64,000 nt of DNA from Chromera velia (taxonomy: Eukaryota; Sar; Chromeraceae): assembly GCA_018398765.1 (NCBI GenBank), contig JAHBMJ010000809.1:55346-119345 (forward strand), in the 5' to 3' direction. A program made the position numbers and the translations under genes. Below the pieces are notes generated by a model that was not told where the DNA came from, searched no databases, and saw only the letters and a list, made by a program, of their open reading frames with translations. Positions 9,196 through 20,069 of the stretch are shown here, one piece after another (the first letter of the stretch is position 1; each line of letters opens with the position of its first letter).

Positions 9196-11757
9196 TTGCT
9201 TTCTTTCTTTCGTTTTTTCGTTCTTTCTTTCTTTCTTTCTCTTTCTCTCTCTCTCTCTTCTTCCCTCTCTCTCTTCTTCCCTCTCTTGATTCCCCTCGTG
9301 CCCTTCCTCTTTCCGTTTCTCTCTCTCCTTCTCCCTCTTCCCCTCCCTCCCTCCCTCTCCCTCTCCCTCCGTCCCTTCCTTCCGTGTGCTGGAAACATGG
9401 TAGCTGGTGTCTCTTCTCTGCCTTTAACGTTTTCCTCCCTCCCTTTCTTCGGCCCCTCAGATACTCATCCGTCCAGTCATTCCCTCATAAGTTCTCTCTT
9501 GCATGCCTATATTCTGGCAGGCACCCAGAGTGAGCACTGTCAAGGGAGGAGAACGGGAAACTTCCGAACGAAAAGAGCGAGTGTACACATGTACCGAAAA
9601 CATTACGTCGATGCCGGGAGGAGGAACATCGCTCGATTCAATGTGCTCGCGAGGAGGCACGAGAAGATGATACACGAGCTGACAGAATCAGAACAAAACC
9701 AAAATGAACACAGACTGCTTAAAAACGCATACTGACACACACTTTTCTTCCGCCTCCCTTTTGGTATCGTTTCGGTCAGGCTAACCAAAGAAGTACGCCC
9801 CGATGTCGGCAAAGGAGATCGATAGAAAGGTCCACCAGACAATCACAGCGCCCTTCGTCCATAGAGAGGGCGCGGGAGCGATGCGGGGAAGCCAGGGATA
9901 TCTGCTTAGGGGGGCAACGAACATGGAACGCAACAGAAATGCTTTTCTTTGAAATGTGTGGAAGATGCAAATACAGTCGAGACAAAGAGAAATAACAAGA
10001 AAGCTTGTTCTCTACACATGAAGGGGTACGCACAGGCAGAGCATTCCACTTGCCTTCCTCCTTCCATGTCCTGTCTTGCTTTTCAGAAATTCCGGGGCCT
10101 CAAAAAAGTGAACTCGTACCGACGTTTCGCATAGCAAAAAAGTCAGGAGAGAAATGCCTGTTCACCCTTCAAAAGAAAGCCATCGACTGATCTATCTATC
10201 TATCTATAAATCAACTGACCTCTCCTTCAGTTTTTGCAAGGCAACGAATCGGGTCCACACAGGCTGGTGTTTGCCCAGAAACCTCAGCCGGACCCAAAAG
10301 CTGGGCAGGTATGCGCAGTAGAAGAGTCCCATGAACGAGGTTGCGATCTCGCTGATCGTTCCAGGTTGTTTCCGCATCAGAAGGAACCAGAGCATGATCC
10401 ACGTAGATGCCAGGGGAAGCACAATCTCGTGTAGGAGGGGCTGGTAGCATGCAACGAAGTTGAGGACGATGGAGCAGAATATGGAAATGCGACGTGCCGC
10501 GTTGATCCCTGCAAAGGCGCACTGCCGAAACGACAAATCAAGGGAGGTAAACAATGAATCAGTGAATGAGACAATAAATCAATGAGTCAATAAACGCATA
10601 GATAAAGGAGGTGAGGAAGGAAGAGAGAGCCGCTCTACAACATGAAATGGAAAGTCGCACAGCTGAAGGCAATATTCTTCATTACTGAAAAAAAGACAGA
10701 CACATCATCTTTTCCTCGCATTTTGTAGCAACGTACTTACTTCCCCCATCGCCGTAACAACCAAACTGAGAAACAAACGAACGAAAAATAAAACAGACAG
10801 GGAGGAACACACACAAGCGGATAAATGAATGGACATAAAACCCGGATGAGCATCACGAGAACAGTCAAACTCTCCCACAACGACCGCCTGGCACTCAGGA
10901 GCACCACAAGCTACCTCGGTCCAAGAGTAAGTAAGACCAGACCCCTCAAGCAAGCAAGCAAATAAACAAACAAACAAACAACAAACTGGGTGTTCAACTT
11001 CCTTCCTTACCATCCGGTAATATTCCAGCTGTGCCACCACACACTGCGCAAGCATGAGCAATGTGAAGAGAAAGTTCCCAGAGAACACCCAGGTCGTTCC
11101 GAATATTCCACAGCCGATGCCGGTCAAGATCCGTCTCCGCGTCTTCATCGCCGCGGTCTCCCCACTCTTCGGGTTCAACGGGTCGATCTCTGTGCTGGGG
11201 GCTTCTTTGCCGTCCCACAGCCATTTGACATACAGCGTGTAATACTTGAAGAATAGCCAGAGTACATTAAAGAGATGAGAAAGCCCAAAGGACATGATGA
11301 ACAGCGCAATGAAGGAACAGAGGGACTCGACAACCATAGAGGTCTGGGAGGCGGCATCTCTTTTGAGGGAGTCGGGTATAGAGTTGACGAACTTGTGCGC
11401 GTTCAGGGTCAGGCTTGCGGTTGCAGAGAGCACAGAGGACTCCATCAACTGGTGTCTCTCTGCTGGATGGCCCAGGTCTGCTCGTTGTTGTTGCTGTTGT
11501 CTCCCAGTTGCATACTGCAAGCTGAGTTCTAGTGGATTACTTTGCCTTTTGCTGGAAGTGAAAAGAGGGTTCGGTTGCGTTTGCGCAGACGATCGCGTGC
11601 GGCGAATGCTGACTGGAAGAGTTGGCGTCGAGAAGTCAGGGTGCCTCTCAGGGTTTGACGGGACGGAAAACGCACTGGCCGAATGACACGCGAACAACAG
11701 ATGCAACGCCAGAAACCTTCTGACGAGACTGCTCTTCAACAACAGTTGAGAGCGCAT
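7697..11757 (-). CDS. cdsA: Plastid-type phosphatidate cytidylyltransferase (CDP-diacylglycerol synthase)
   Basis: Six exons (7697..7851, 8039..8146, 8694..8861, 9786..9901, 10220..10521, 11011..11757) join in phase to 531 residues; every intron is GT-AG. The enzyme makes CDP-diacylglycerol from CTP and phosphatidate, the precursor of phosphatidylglycerol. The full CDS signature is present across the last two exons: S-T-F-K-R (464-468), K-D-S-G (473-476) and H-G-G-L-L-D-R-V-D (482-490). Upstream landmarks match plant plastid enzymes: '[14 protein letters not shown]', '[16 protein letters not shown]' and 'ADIGAYFFG'. Several hydrophobic membrane segments run from about residue 145 onward. The first ~35 residues form a signal peptide ending Ala-Ser-Ala-Phe, then a Ser/Arg-rich stretch with a short poly-Gln, i.e. 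a bipartite leader for a secondary red plastid. Introns of 547 and 924 bp hold microsatellites. Stop TGA. It shares a divergent promoter region with the deaminase. Confidence 0.9.
8158..8232. repeat. (CTCA)n-(CA)n-(GA)n microsatellite
   Basis: A compound microsatellite immediately upstream (in the minus-strand sense) of the CDP-DAG synthase exon that starts at 8146, inside its 547-bp intron. Confidence 0.9.
8471..8550. repeat. (CT)n/(CTGT)n microsatellite
   Basis: Continuous CT/CTGT repeat in the same 547-bp intron of the CDP-DAG synthase. On the coding strand it is (GA)n. Confidence 0.9.
8960..9390. repeat. Polypyrimidine (TTTC)n/(TTTG)n tract
   Basis: More than 400 bp made almost only of C and T on the plus strand, with scattered TTTG and TTTCG variants, in the 924-bp intron between the CDP-DAG synthase exons that begin at 8861 and 9901. 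It is open in several frames purely because it lacks A. Confidence 0.9.
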
Positions 11758-12389
11758 CGTTGCAGAGTCCTCAGTCTTTCCTCTACCAAGACATCAGCAC
11801 AGTTGATAACTTTGATGTCAAGCAGGCCTGACTTGTACCTTCCAAGCGCAGTGTTCACAGCCAGAGATCGAATTAACAAGACGGATGATGTCACGGATCG
11901 CGTCTCTCAGATCACGAGACGCCGTCTCAATTTGAAATTCGCGTCGAATATTAATTAAGCAATAGAGACGCGCGCGGACGTAGACGGATGAGATCGGCAT
12001 GCATGCATGCACTAGCCGTCTCCGCAGATCGGCACTAGCCGGGCCGGCCGTCTCCGCCAGGCCAGACCGTCGGAGACGGCTGTTCACGCTGACTAGTCCA
12101 AGCACGAGACAAGCTCGTTCGAAACCTTTGATCTCTTTTGACCAACGACTGGACGCGCCTCTCGTGCGTCTCAAAGCAATTAAGTGTCAGTTTACGTGGA
12201 CCTCGGAGGCTTCAAAGGGTTGTGAGAGTTTGTTCCCAGAGCACGGAATTCGGGAGAGCCGATAAAGCCTCGACTGGTCCCGTGCATGAGTCAACTCGGT
12301 TGGTTTCTCTGTTGCTGTCGGTCTCGGCTTGCTTTTGAGGTGCTTTCCAGAGCGTGTGGTGCTTGAAATTAAGTGGATTGAGGACGGTC
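11758..12389. promoter_or_regulatory. Divergent promoter region with clustered CGTCTC/GAGACG motifs
   Basis: 632 bp separate the start codons of the CDP-DAG synthase (-) and the deaminase (+). Within 11901..12172 the hexamer CGTCTC or its complement occurs eight times (11901, 11916, 11923, 11965, 12017, 12049, 12073, 12167), plus a ninth GAGAC at 12106. Several pairs form inverted repeats, e.g. GAGACGCCGTCTC at 11916..11928, and AGCCGTCTCCG near 12015 against CGGAGACGGCT near 12071. A TGCATGCATGCA run lies at 12000..12011. No TATA box is obvious. That these are regulatory sites is inference. Confidence 0.5.
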
Positions 12390-12902
12390 ATGTCGGGAAA
12401 ACAACCTGTAAGCGAGGGAGGTGCTTCACTGGTGGAGTATGAGGCGTCTCTGCGGAGAGCCCTTGAATTGGCGAAACAGGCAGTGGAGCATGGGAACCAT
12501 CCGTTCGGGGCTCTTCTTTTGTACGACGGGAAAGTAATTCTGGAGGCAGAGAACACGACCTCAACCGAGACAGACAAGACGCGGCATGCCGAGCTGAATC
12601 TGACCAGCAAAGCCTGCAAGTCGTTTTCCCCTGAGGTTCTTGGTGAAGCCGTCTTGGTCACAAGCACGGAGCCGTGTTTGATGTGTACAGGCGCCATTTA
12701 TTGGGTAGGAATACGCAAAGTTGTGTTTTTGACTTCTCACGCCACCCTGGCAAAGCATGCAGGGTACGCCCTACTGCACGAGTGCCGTCAATTTCTGGAG
12801 AAGGAGGGTTGTGTGGTCTCCGGACCGTGGCCTGAGGGAACCCCTTTGGCAGATGAGGGTGAGAAGGTGCACGTTGATTTTTGGTCGAAGTTGAACAAGT
12901 GA
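12390..12902 (+). CDS. Cytidine-deaminase-fold nucleoside/nucleobase deaminase (guanine deaminase-like)
   Basis: An intronless frame of 170 residues from ATG 12390 to TGA 12900-12902. The zinc site is complete: H66-A-E68, where Glu is the proton shuttle, and P95-C96-L-M-C99. 'HPFGALLLYDGKVI' before it and 'GAIYWVGIRKVVF' after it match the CMP/dCMP and guanine-deaminase superfamily. The GAIYW segment and the short single-domain length favour a bacterial-type guanine deaminase or a general nucleoside deaminase over the tRNA adenosine deaminase, whose downstream motif differs. The exact substrate cannot be fixed from sequence. No signal peptide, so probably cytosolic. It is transcribed divergently from the CDP-DAG synthase and probably shares its regulatory region. 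Confidence 0.8.
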   Translation: MSGKQPVSEGGASLVEYEASLRRALELAKQAVEHGNHPFGALLLYDGKVILEAENTTSTETDKTRHAELNLTSKACKSFSPEVLGEAVLVTSTEPCLMCTGAIYWVGIRKVVFLTSHATLAKHAGYALLHECRQFLEKEGCVVSGPWPEGTPLADEGEKVHVDFWSKLNK

Positions 12903-13097
12903 CGAATCGAATTGCTCAACGTAACGCACACTGGTAACTCACAATGCTGCTTGGCAACTTGCCGGCCTGCCTGCATTTCGACAATACAGAACGTGTTTGA
13001 TTATTCTTGTCTACCTCCTGTTCTTCACAGACAGTCTACCGAGACAGACGGTGTCAGAAGAAGTGAAATCAGGTAGAGCCAAATATGTAGACGACGA

Positions 13098-13098
13098 T

Positions 13099-13131
<33 letters not shown>

Positions 13132-13214
13132 GCACGCACACGCACACGCACACGCACACGCACACGCACACGCACACGCACACGCACACGCACACGCACA
13201 CACGCACACACACA

Positions 13215-13250
<36 letters not shown>
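13098..13250. repeat. (CA)n/(CACACG)n/(CGCA)n microsatellite
   Basis: An uninterrupted run that changes from CA dinucleotides to CACACG hexamers to GCAC tetramers. Confidence 0.95.
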
Positions 13251-13305
13251 CAACAAAGGGAACAGACATGTTGTGTGCGTGTATTTGTGAGAGAGAGAAA
13301 GACGC

Positions 13306-13344
13306 AGACACACAGACAGACAGACAGAGGGGAGACAGACAGAA

Positions 13345-13375
<31 letters not shown>

Positions 13376-13441
13376 GGGGAGACAGACAGACAGACAGACA
13401 GACAGAGGGGAGACAGACAGAAAGACAGACAGACAGAGGGG

Positions 13442-13476
<35 letters not shown>

Positions 13477-13511
13477 GGGGAGACAGACAGAAAGACAGAC
13501 AGACAGAGGGG

Positions 13512-13542
<31 letters not shown>

Positions 13543-13600
13543 GGGGAGACAGACAGACAGACAGAGGGGAGACAGACAGAAAGACAGACAGACAGAGGGG

Positions 13601-13631
<31 letters not shown>

Positions 13632-13647
13632 GGGGAGACAGACAGAA

Positions 13648-13701
<54 letters not shown>

Positions 13702-13702
13702 A
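13306..13702. repeat. (GACA)n array with interspersed GAGGGGA spacers
   Basis: CAGA/GACA tetramers are punctuated about ten times by AGAGGGGAG, giving a compound minisatellite with irregular spacing. It has no stops in several frames and would encode Thr-Asp-Arg-Gln repeats, which is not taken as a gene. Confidence 0.95.
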
Positions 13703-14551
13703 GAAAACCTAGCGAACAGAGTCAGACGAACACGAGCAGAGACAGACAAAGCATGTCGGTTCATTTGTTTTTAGTCTAAGCTAGAGCCTAAGAGACGCAT
13801 GTCAAGATTTCTGCCCTTTTCCATCTTTTTTGACAGCAACACATTATGTTACACACAGACAGACAGACTCCGAGTCACAGACAGACAAATCACAGAGAGA
13901 GGGACAAGCAAACAACGTGAGGACAGATAGACAAACAAACAACTTGAAACAGAGAAAGAGACACCCAGACACACTATACGACTGGTCCGAGTCATAAATT
14001 TTCTTTCTCTTTTTTCTGACCAGTATACAATCCAGGCGGGACAGCTGGCAGAAAAGATAGTTAATAGCCTGGTACAGCCTCGTAATCTTTGGGATAACTA
14101 CTTCAAAAATTAAACTTCTCCATAACTTATAATTTTGGGCTCTTTGCTGAGAGTGAAACTTGAAGATTTAATTATGTGACAGTTCACTATACGTCAACTC
14201 GATAATCATTATTGAATGTCACATTGTCACTAGTAGGAATTGAAAGCAATGATCATTACTTATGGGAGTTGTTTTCAAAAACAGGAATAATCGTTCAACA
14301 ATAAAACGTTCTTTTATCTAGCTACTTTTTTTATTAAAAGTTTTTAAAAATTTAAGTCAAATCCCAACTAACTGACTAACCAACTAACTAAGAAAAATTT
14401 TTGGGCCATTTTTATGTCCTTTTTTTGTTTTTCTAAAAAAATGGCCCATAATTATTGCTGACATGCACTCCTGGACACTTGTATACTCACTTCCAAATAC
14501 TTCCAAATAGTAATCGACTGAGTTTTGGTTGGGATGACGGCTAAATTGTAG

Positions 14552-14936
14552 AATAGGTGTGACAGTAAGAGATATTAGTTAGTGCCTTAAGAAAAAAAAA
14601 TCATGTACGCGGAATATGTGCACGGAGGCGCGAGGCTACGCACGTCGGCGTGCATCGCGACAGCGAGACAACGAGGAGACAGTAAGTACTGTATAGAGCA
14701 TAGAAGAGAACAGAAAAATAATACAGAACTAAGATCAAAGAATAGAGAAAGAAAGATCATCCTTTCATACCCTAAATTGTTGGTGGTGAAGGGAGTGGTG
14801 AAAAGAAGGAGAGATATAAGATAAAGAGATGATTGGGTAAGAAGAAAGAGAAATGTAGATCAGAGATGTACTTTAAGATTTTTAGTGTTATGTTCTTTTT
14901 TTGGTTCTAAGGGCCTTTTGTACTGTCGCACCTATT
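14552..14936. mobile_element. Possible 385-bp MITE-like element
   Basis: AATAGGTGTGACAGTA at 14552 is matched by the complement of TACTGTCGCACCTATT ending at 14936 (one mismatch in 16). Weaker pairing continues inward (GTGCCTTAAGAAAAA against GGCCCTTAGAACC). The flanks GTAG and GTAA could be remnants of a short target duplication. No protein is encoded. Confidence 0.35.
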
Positions 14937-15567
14937 GTAAGATTCAGCTGGGATGACCAATGATCCACGCATGCGCACTTACGCAGTTATACAAGGGTGT
15001 CTTCACTTCTGCGCGCAAAGCGCGCGCACTCACTCCTAGTTAAAAGAAAAAGAATTAATTAATGCGTACGTGCATGCATGCAGCAACTTACGAGCGACGC
15101 GGACAAAATGCATGCATCCGCATAATTAAATGGAGGAGACGGTTTTCTTCATCTTGATAGCTACAGGTCCGTGTTTTCGGGCTGAGCGAGAGGGCTCGGT
15201 CGGCTCGTGTCCATTGCTCTGATCTATCTCAGACTGTCATGAAGACCTTATGATGTGGCTGTCAGAGACTCCGTAACCCCACCAAAGAAATACTCTCACA
15301 GTATTGCGAAAGAACGTCTTCCCGAGATTCCAACTCTGCTTCTTCACGACGACGAAGAGAACATAATCCAGACCGACAGGCACAGGCGTTGTATTGTCTG
15401 CTCGTGAGCTGTCATGGAATCGAGAGCGATCTAAGAACCAGTAGGACACTAAAATAAAGAATCCTTTTTGTTGGTCGACTGCAGTTTCCCTTGCAAGACT
15501 GCATTAATTCCGACGACAAATCGTTCCAACCGTCGGGTCACATTGAAAAGCTGATCGACACAGACAA

Positions 15568-16997
15568 ATGAGGCTCCACTTCACCGGACTTCTGCTTTGC
15601 TTCTTCTCATTTCGCTCTCGCGGACTGTCAGTTAGCATCCATCTGTCTATGCCCCCCCGTGCCTGCATGTGTGTAACTTTCCTTCTCTACTTTTTTGGAT
15701 TTCTGTCGAACAACGCCTATCACACTTGTATCCAGACTTGCACTCACCTCGTCTGAAATTTGACATGCTTTCTTCTGATCGAAGAGGTTGTGTAGGCTGC
15801 TGGTGTCAGTGAGGCAGTAAATGAGCGCGTCAGTGAGAGACCGGGTGTAGAGACATCACAGTGGGAAAAGCACGGTTGGATTCATGTGTGCATGCATGAC
15901 CGAAGGGTAGTTTACAGATTCCGCGACCTTACGAAGTCTTCGCTTTTCGTCGTTCTTCTTGCTCAGCCATTTTTGGGATCCCTCTCTTTGTCTGTCTCTG
16001 CAGAGAGACACAGAGGAGAAGAACAACTCTCAGAGAGACCGAACGTCAGTGACGGAGCCTGCATCGTATTTGTAAGCTAGATTCAAAAAAGCCCTGGTCG
16101 AACAATGCTTGACACGAGGACAGCGGACGTCCCCCGGCACGGATAATGAAAGCAAAGCAACATGAACGATTCGCTTTCAGGCTGACGTCGTCGATTGTCT
16201 CGATCACTGCTCCTGACCTCTTTTCTCCTTTAAGCTTCAAAGACGAAAAACAAGTGTATCATATCAATGCAGGCAAGCTCGGAGATTCAGAATCGTACAC
16301 CAAGCATCACTGCTCAGAAAGCCAGCTGTGGTGTCCGCACCTAGTCAGGCACCCCTACTGGTTGTGGCTGCCTGAGATTCCTGTGTACGAGGAATCCGAC
16401 AAAGGGACGGGGAAGAAGGAGATCGTGAGGTACACAAAAGAGGACAGAAGGCATCTCTGCAGCAGGTGAGAGAGTAAGCGTGTTTGCGTGAATATTTATG
16501 CATATGTACTCAGAAGTCCGGAGGGAGAATGAATGAATTTGTGGAAAGCGTTCGCACGAGTCTACGCTGTTTTTCTTTCTCTTTTCGGTTTAGAAGCAGG
16601 CCAAAGGAGCGGACCTAAAATGCAAACCACTGAGTGAGTTCTTGGAGAGAAACCACAAGAAGTCATCCGCCCAGTCGTGGAGGCGAAGAAAACAGAGAGA
16701 AGCAAACGGGTAGAAAGACAGAGAGGCAGGCGACCAGACCGGCAGGTGGACATGCAGACTGACAACCGGACAAGTGCAGGGTAAGACATTAGGAAATTTA
16801 AACAGGTAAGGCCACAGGGGAAAAGACGAAACTGGTGTTCGGGTGCCTCTTTCTTTGAACAGACAAATCAAACAGAACTTTAAATTACTTGAGGCACATT
16901 CAACTTATACAAATAATTGCAATGCTTGGAAAGGGACCCAACGGAGCCGAAGCTGAGCGCACATTTCGTTTTCGTCATGAATCAGATTTTACGTTTT

Positions 16998-17029
<32 letters not shown>

Positions 17030-17034
17030 CGGGC

Positions 17035-17066
<32 letters not shown>

Positions 17067-17838
17067 CAGACAGACAAGACAGACAAGACAGACAAGACAG
17101 ACAAGACAGACAAGACAGACAAGACAGACAAGACAGACAAGACAGACAAGACAGACAGACCAGACAGACAGACAAGACAGACAAGACAGACAAGACAGAC
17201 AAGACAGACAAGACAGACAAGACAGACAAGACAGACAAGACAGACAAGACAGACAAGACAGACAAGACAGCCAAGACAGACAAGACAGACAAGACAGACA
17301 AGACAGACAAGACAGACAAGACAGACAAGACAGACAAGACAGACAAGACAGATAAGACAGACAAGACAGCCAAGATAGCCAAGATAGCCAACACAGCCAA
17401 GACAGCCAAGATAGACAAGACAGCTAAGACAGCCAAGATAGCCAAGACAGCCAAGACAGCCAAGACAGCCAAGACAGACAAGACAGACAAGATAGACAAG
17501 ACAGACAAGACAGACAAGACAGACAAGACAGACAAGACAGCCAAGACAGCCAAGACAGCCAAGACAGACAAGACAGCCAAGACAGCCAAGACAGACAAGA
17601 TAGACAAGACAGACAAGACAGACAAGACAGACAAGACAGACAAGACAGACAAGACAGACAAGACAGACAAGACAGACAAGACAGACAAGACAGACAAGAC
17701 AGACAAGACAGACAAGACAGACAAGACAGACAAGACAGACAAGACAGACAAGACAGACAAGACAGACAAGACAGACAAGACAGACAAGACAGACAGACAA
17801 GACAGACAGACCAGACAGACAGACAAGACAGACAGACC

Positions 17839-17870
<32 letters not shown>

Positions 17871-17974
17871 GGAAAAATAGACACACCATACGTACAAAAA
17901 TGTGTACAGGTATACGAAAACACATGCACAGATACAAAGACAGCGCCTACATTCCTGTCTTCCAATGCATGCAT

Positions 17975-18013
<39 letters not shown>

Positions 18014-19269
18014 TGTGCATGTGCAGATGTGTCGATGTTGATCTCGGAATTGTCCCCGTAGGAAACGGCACTTCGATGGCAGGCTACACTACGAGGCAGT
18101 CTTTTCTTAACGATAAGAAAGTCCGTCGCTTCACTTACATCTCGACCCGCCACCTTCCACAGAACTACACCGACCTCCAACCGACTGAGAGATTTGCCGC
18201 AGTTGCGGAAGCGAAAAAGAAGTTCACGGAAAAGGAAAGGCAGGAGTTAAAAACGTTAAGAAAGGAAGCTGCGAGGAGTATTCGCACGCTGCTCACTTTG
18301 ACCTTGGCGTGTTTGGAGAAAAGGTCCGAAGACAAAAAGTGCCCGGCCGCTGCTCCCGCTGTTACAGTTCGCGTTGGAAATTCTTCTCCTTCTTCTTCGT
18401 CTTCATGGGCCGGGTGTTTTCCGGGGGCAGCGACCGTGTTTGTCAAGGGGAGAGGGCCGACGAAAGTTGCAGATTTGGCAGCAGGTGGGGGGGAGGAGAT
18501 TCTTGTGTTAGACGATGAAGGCTCCCCCTTCTTCGACACCCTAGCGTTGATGGCAGTGAGACAACCGGAAGGAGGGGGGTTGTTTCGGTCTATACGTCTT
18601 ACCAGCGGAAAGGCAATCCAGTTGACAGTCACCCACTTTGTGAAAACAAAAAGGACCTCGGCAGGGCCTGTTGAGCTTCTACCTGCAGGAGAGGTGCAAA
18701 CGGGGGATTTTGTTTTCGCATCCTCTGCGGAGACAGAGGGGGACGGCGTGGGGGGTAATTTTGAGTGGCAGAGGGTGGTTGAGGCGTGGAGTAGTAGGCA
18801 GGAAAGGTCCGGTTTGTTTGCTCCAATTCCGTTGAGGGGTCACTCGGTTGTCGTGGACAGTGTCGCCGTCTCACCATGGGGCAGTCTCCCTTTATCAGAA
18901 AGACTGGTGGGACAATATCCGTCGAGTCAGGGTGCTCTCTTTGAGTTCTTGCGTTCGGTATTCTTGCGTCCATTGTTCAGTCTGGTGGGTCGACAGTGGG
19001 GGTCCAATCTTGGGAGTTTCGTTTGGGGAGATGGGAGTTGGATGCTGAGGATGAATGAGTGGTTGGAGTCAGCAGACGGCTGGCTGGGTGGAATGAGGGA
19101 AACTGCATGTCCAGGGGGGCAATGGGTGGATAATATTATGCTGCTGAGACGGAGCTGGAGTAAAGGGAAGGGAGGATATGTTCTCAGACAGCTCGTCACT
19201 CACAAGGAGACGAGTTTTTCTATTGGTGGCAATGCCTGTCAATCCCACGTTGTTACTTGTCACATATGA
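15568..19269 (+). CDS. Secreted protein with C-terminal Hedgehog-type Hint (Hog) autoprocessing domain
   Basis: Four exons (15568..15630, 16004..16071, 16181..16465, 18027..19269) join in phase to 552 residues, stop TGA. Residues 1-21 look like a signal peptide (MRLHFTGLLLCFF...). Residues 45-140 are a Cys/Trp-containing extracellular-like region ('CSESQLWCPHLV', 'YWLWLPEIPVY') that I do not recognise, followed by a Lys/Glu-rich helical stretch. The Hint domain starts at G268-C269-F-P-G-A-A-T-V, the Hedgehog cleavage-site context. T339-V-T-H342 is the TxxH motif, and 'GLFAPIPLRGHSVVVDSVAVS' parallels the end of the Hog fold. Cys, Thr and His are all present, so self-cleavage at Gly268|Cys269 is plausible. 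About 140 residues follow the Hint fold, a place where Hedgehogs carry a sterol-recognition region. The first donor is GTTAGC and exon 1 is the least certain. The third intron (16466..18026) is mostly satellite DNA. Confidence 0.72.
17022..17872. repeat. 9-bp (GACAGACAA)n satellite inside an intron
   Basis: About 80 copies of GACAGACAA with GACAGCCAA and GATAGCCAA variants, capped on both sides by GACA tetramers. It fills more than half of the 1.56-kb intron of the Hint gene. A 9-bp unit without stops stays open in all six frames, so the long Asp-Lys-Thr or Leu-Ser-Val frames through it are not evidence of protein. Confidence 0.95.
17978..18020. repeat. (GT)n tract before splice acceptor
   Basis: (GT)n with a few A interruptions directly precedes the CAG acceptor at 18024-18026 of the Hint gene's last exon. 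Confidence 0.85.
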
Positions 19270-20069
19270 TTGAGCACTTTATGAACCACCCAGCTGATGA
19301 AAAATTTGCAGGAAAGAAATAGTGAGTCCAAAGATAAGTCTAGATATGTTCAATTAAATATGTATTTTTCATATAAATGTATATGTACACATGTTTTTCA
19401 TTGTTTTTATGTTAGACGCTAGGTTAGATGTATATACAGATATATTTCAAAATCCGTTTTGAAGGGTTTTCCATAGAATTATCAATCATGGCATAGATTG
19501 ATGGACGGTATCATGGACCATGATGGTAAGAAAAGATCTTATCATAGTATATCATATATTTACATAGACCACGGGCAAAATATAGAATATCAATACTACT
19601 ACATTGCCAGTAAGACCCTTTTCCAGAACCTTGTTTTAGAGTTCAATTAGATTAATTGAAATTTTCTCTTACTTTTATCACCCGCAGGCTGGTATACAAG
19701 CCGTTCCTTGGTAATAGACCTCAAAATAAACCAAAAATATATATCCCATCTTCTGCTTTTGCTATATCGATAAAATTCGACGATAATTTATTATTTTTAT
19801 TAATTAATTTTTATCTACACTTCTTTTTTTTTGTTTAATAAGTTAAAAAAAAAATCTAGAAAAAACGTTTTTTCTTTTCATTCATTCATTTTTACATGCA
19901 TCGATCCGTCAGAGGGTGGGGGGAACTAGTCAAAAAACTGTCTAAGTCTATCAGATACTAGATCAAATTAAAGCAACCTTAAGAGCTGCTGTAGGAGCAG
20001 CTCTGTTTGCGGGGGCGACCTCTTAGATGACCCCTATAAAACAAAACGGCGACAGTGCTCTCGGGTACA

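Larger units (their letters stand above)
12903..15567. other. Repeat-rich intergenic region
   Basis: It contains the AC and GACA arrays listed below, then AT-rich DNA. A hairpin at about 14402-14455 pairs TGGGCCATTTTTA with a near-complementary arm. Further on are a small inverted-repeat element (14552-14936) and a GC-rich stretch with TGCATGCA motifs at 15071, 15075 and 15109 upstream of the Hint gene. No protein-coding gene was recognised. Confidence 0.5.

Noticed and set aside
8917-9735. Plus-strand frame of Ser/Phe/Leu repeats and its minus-strand Glu/Arg/Lys counterpart
   Set aside because: Produced by a polypyrimidine tract lying inside a CDP-DAG synthase intron; no protein features.
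13306-13702. CRISPR-like array
   Set aside because: Spacers are themselves repeats (GAGGGGA words), there are no unique spacers or cas genes, and the genome is eukaryotic. The same applies to 35180-36010 and 43229-43855.
13268-13774. Thr-Asp-Arg-Gln repeat frame
   Set aside because: Simple GACA repeat; composition and lack of splice or start context argue against translation.
16889-18061. Long open frames through the GACAGACAA array (both strands)
   Set aside because: A 9-bp stop-free unit is open in all frames. Phase-matching splice sites of the Hint gene remove the array.
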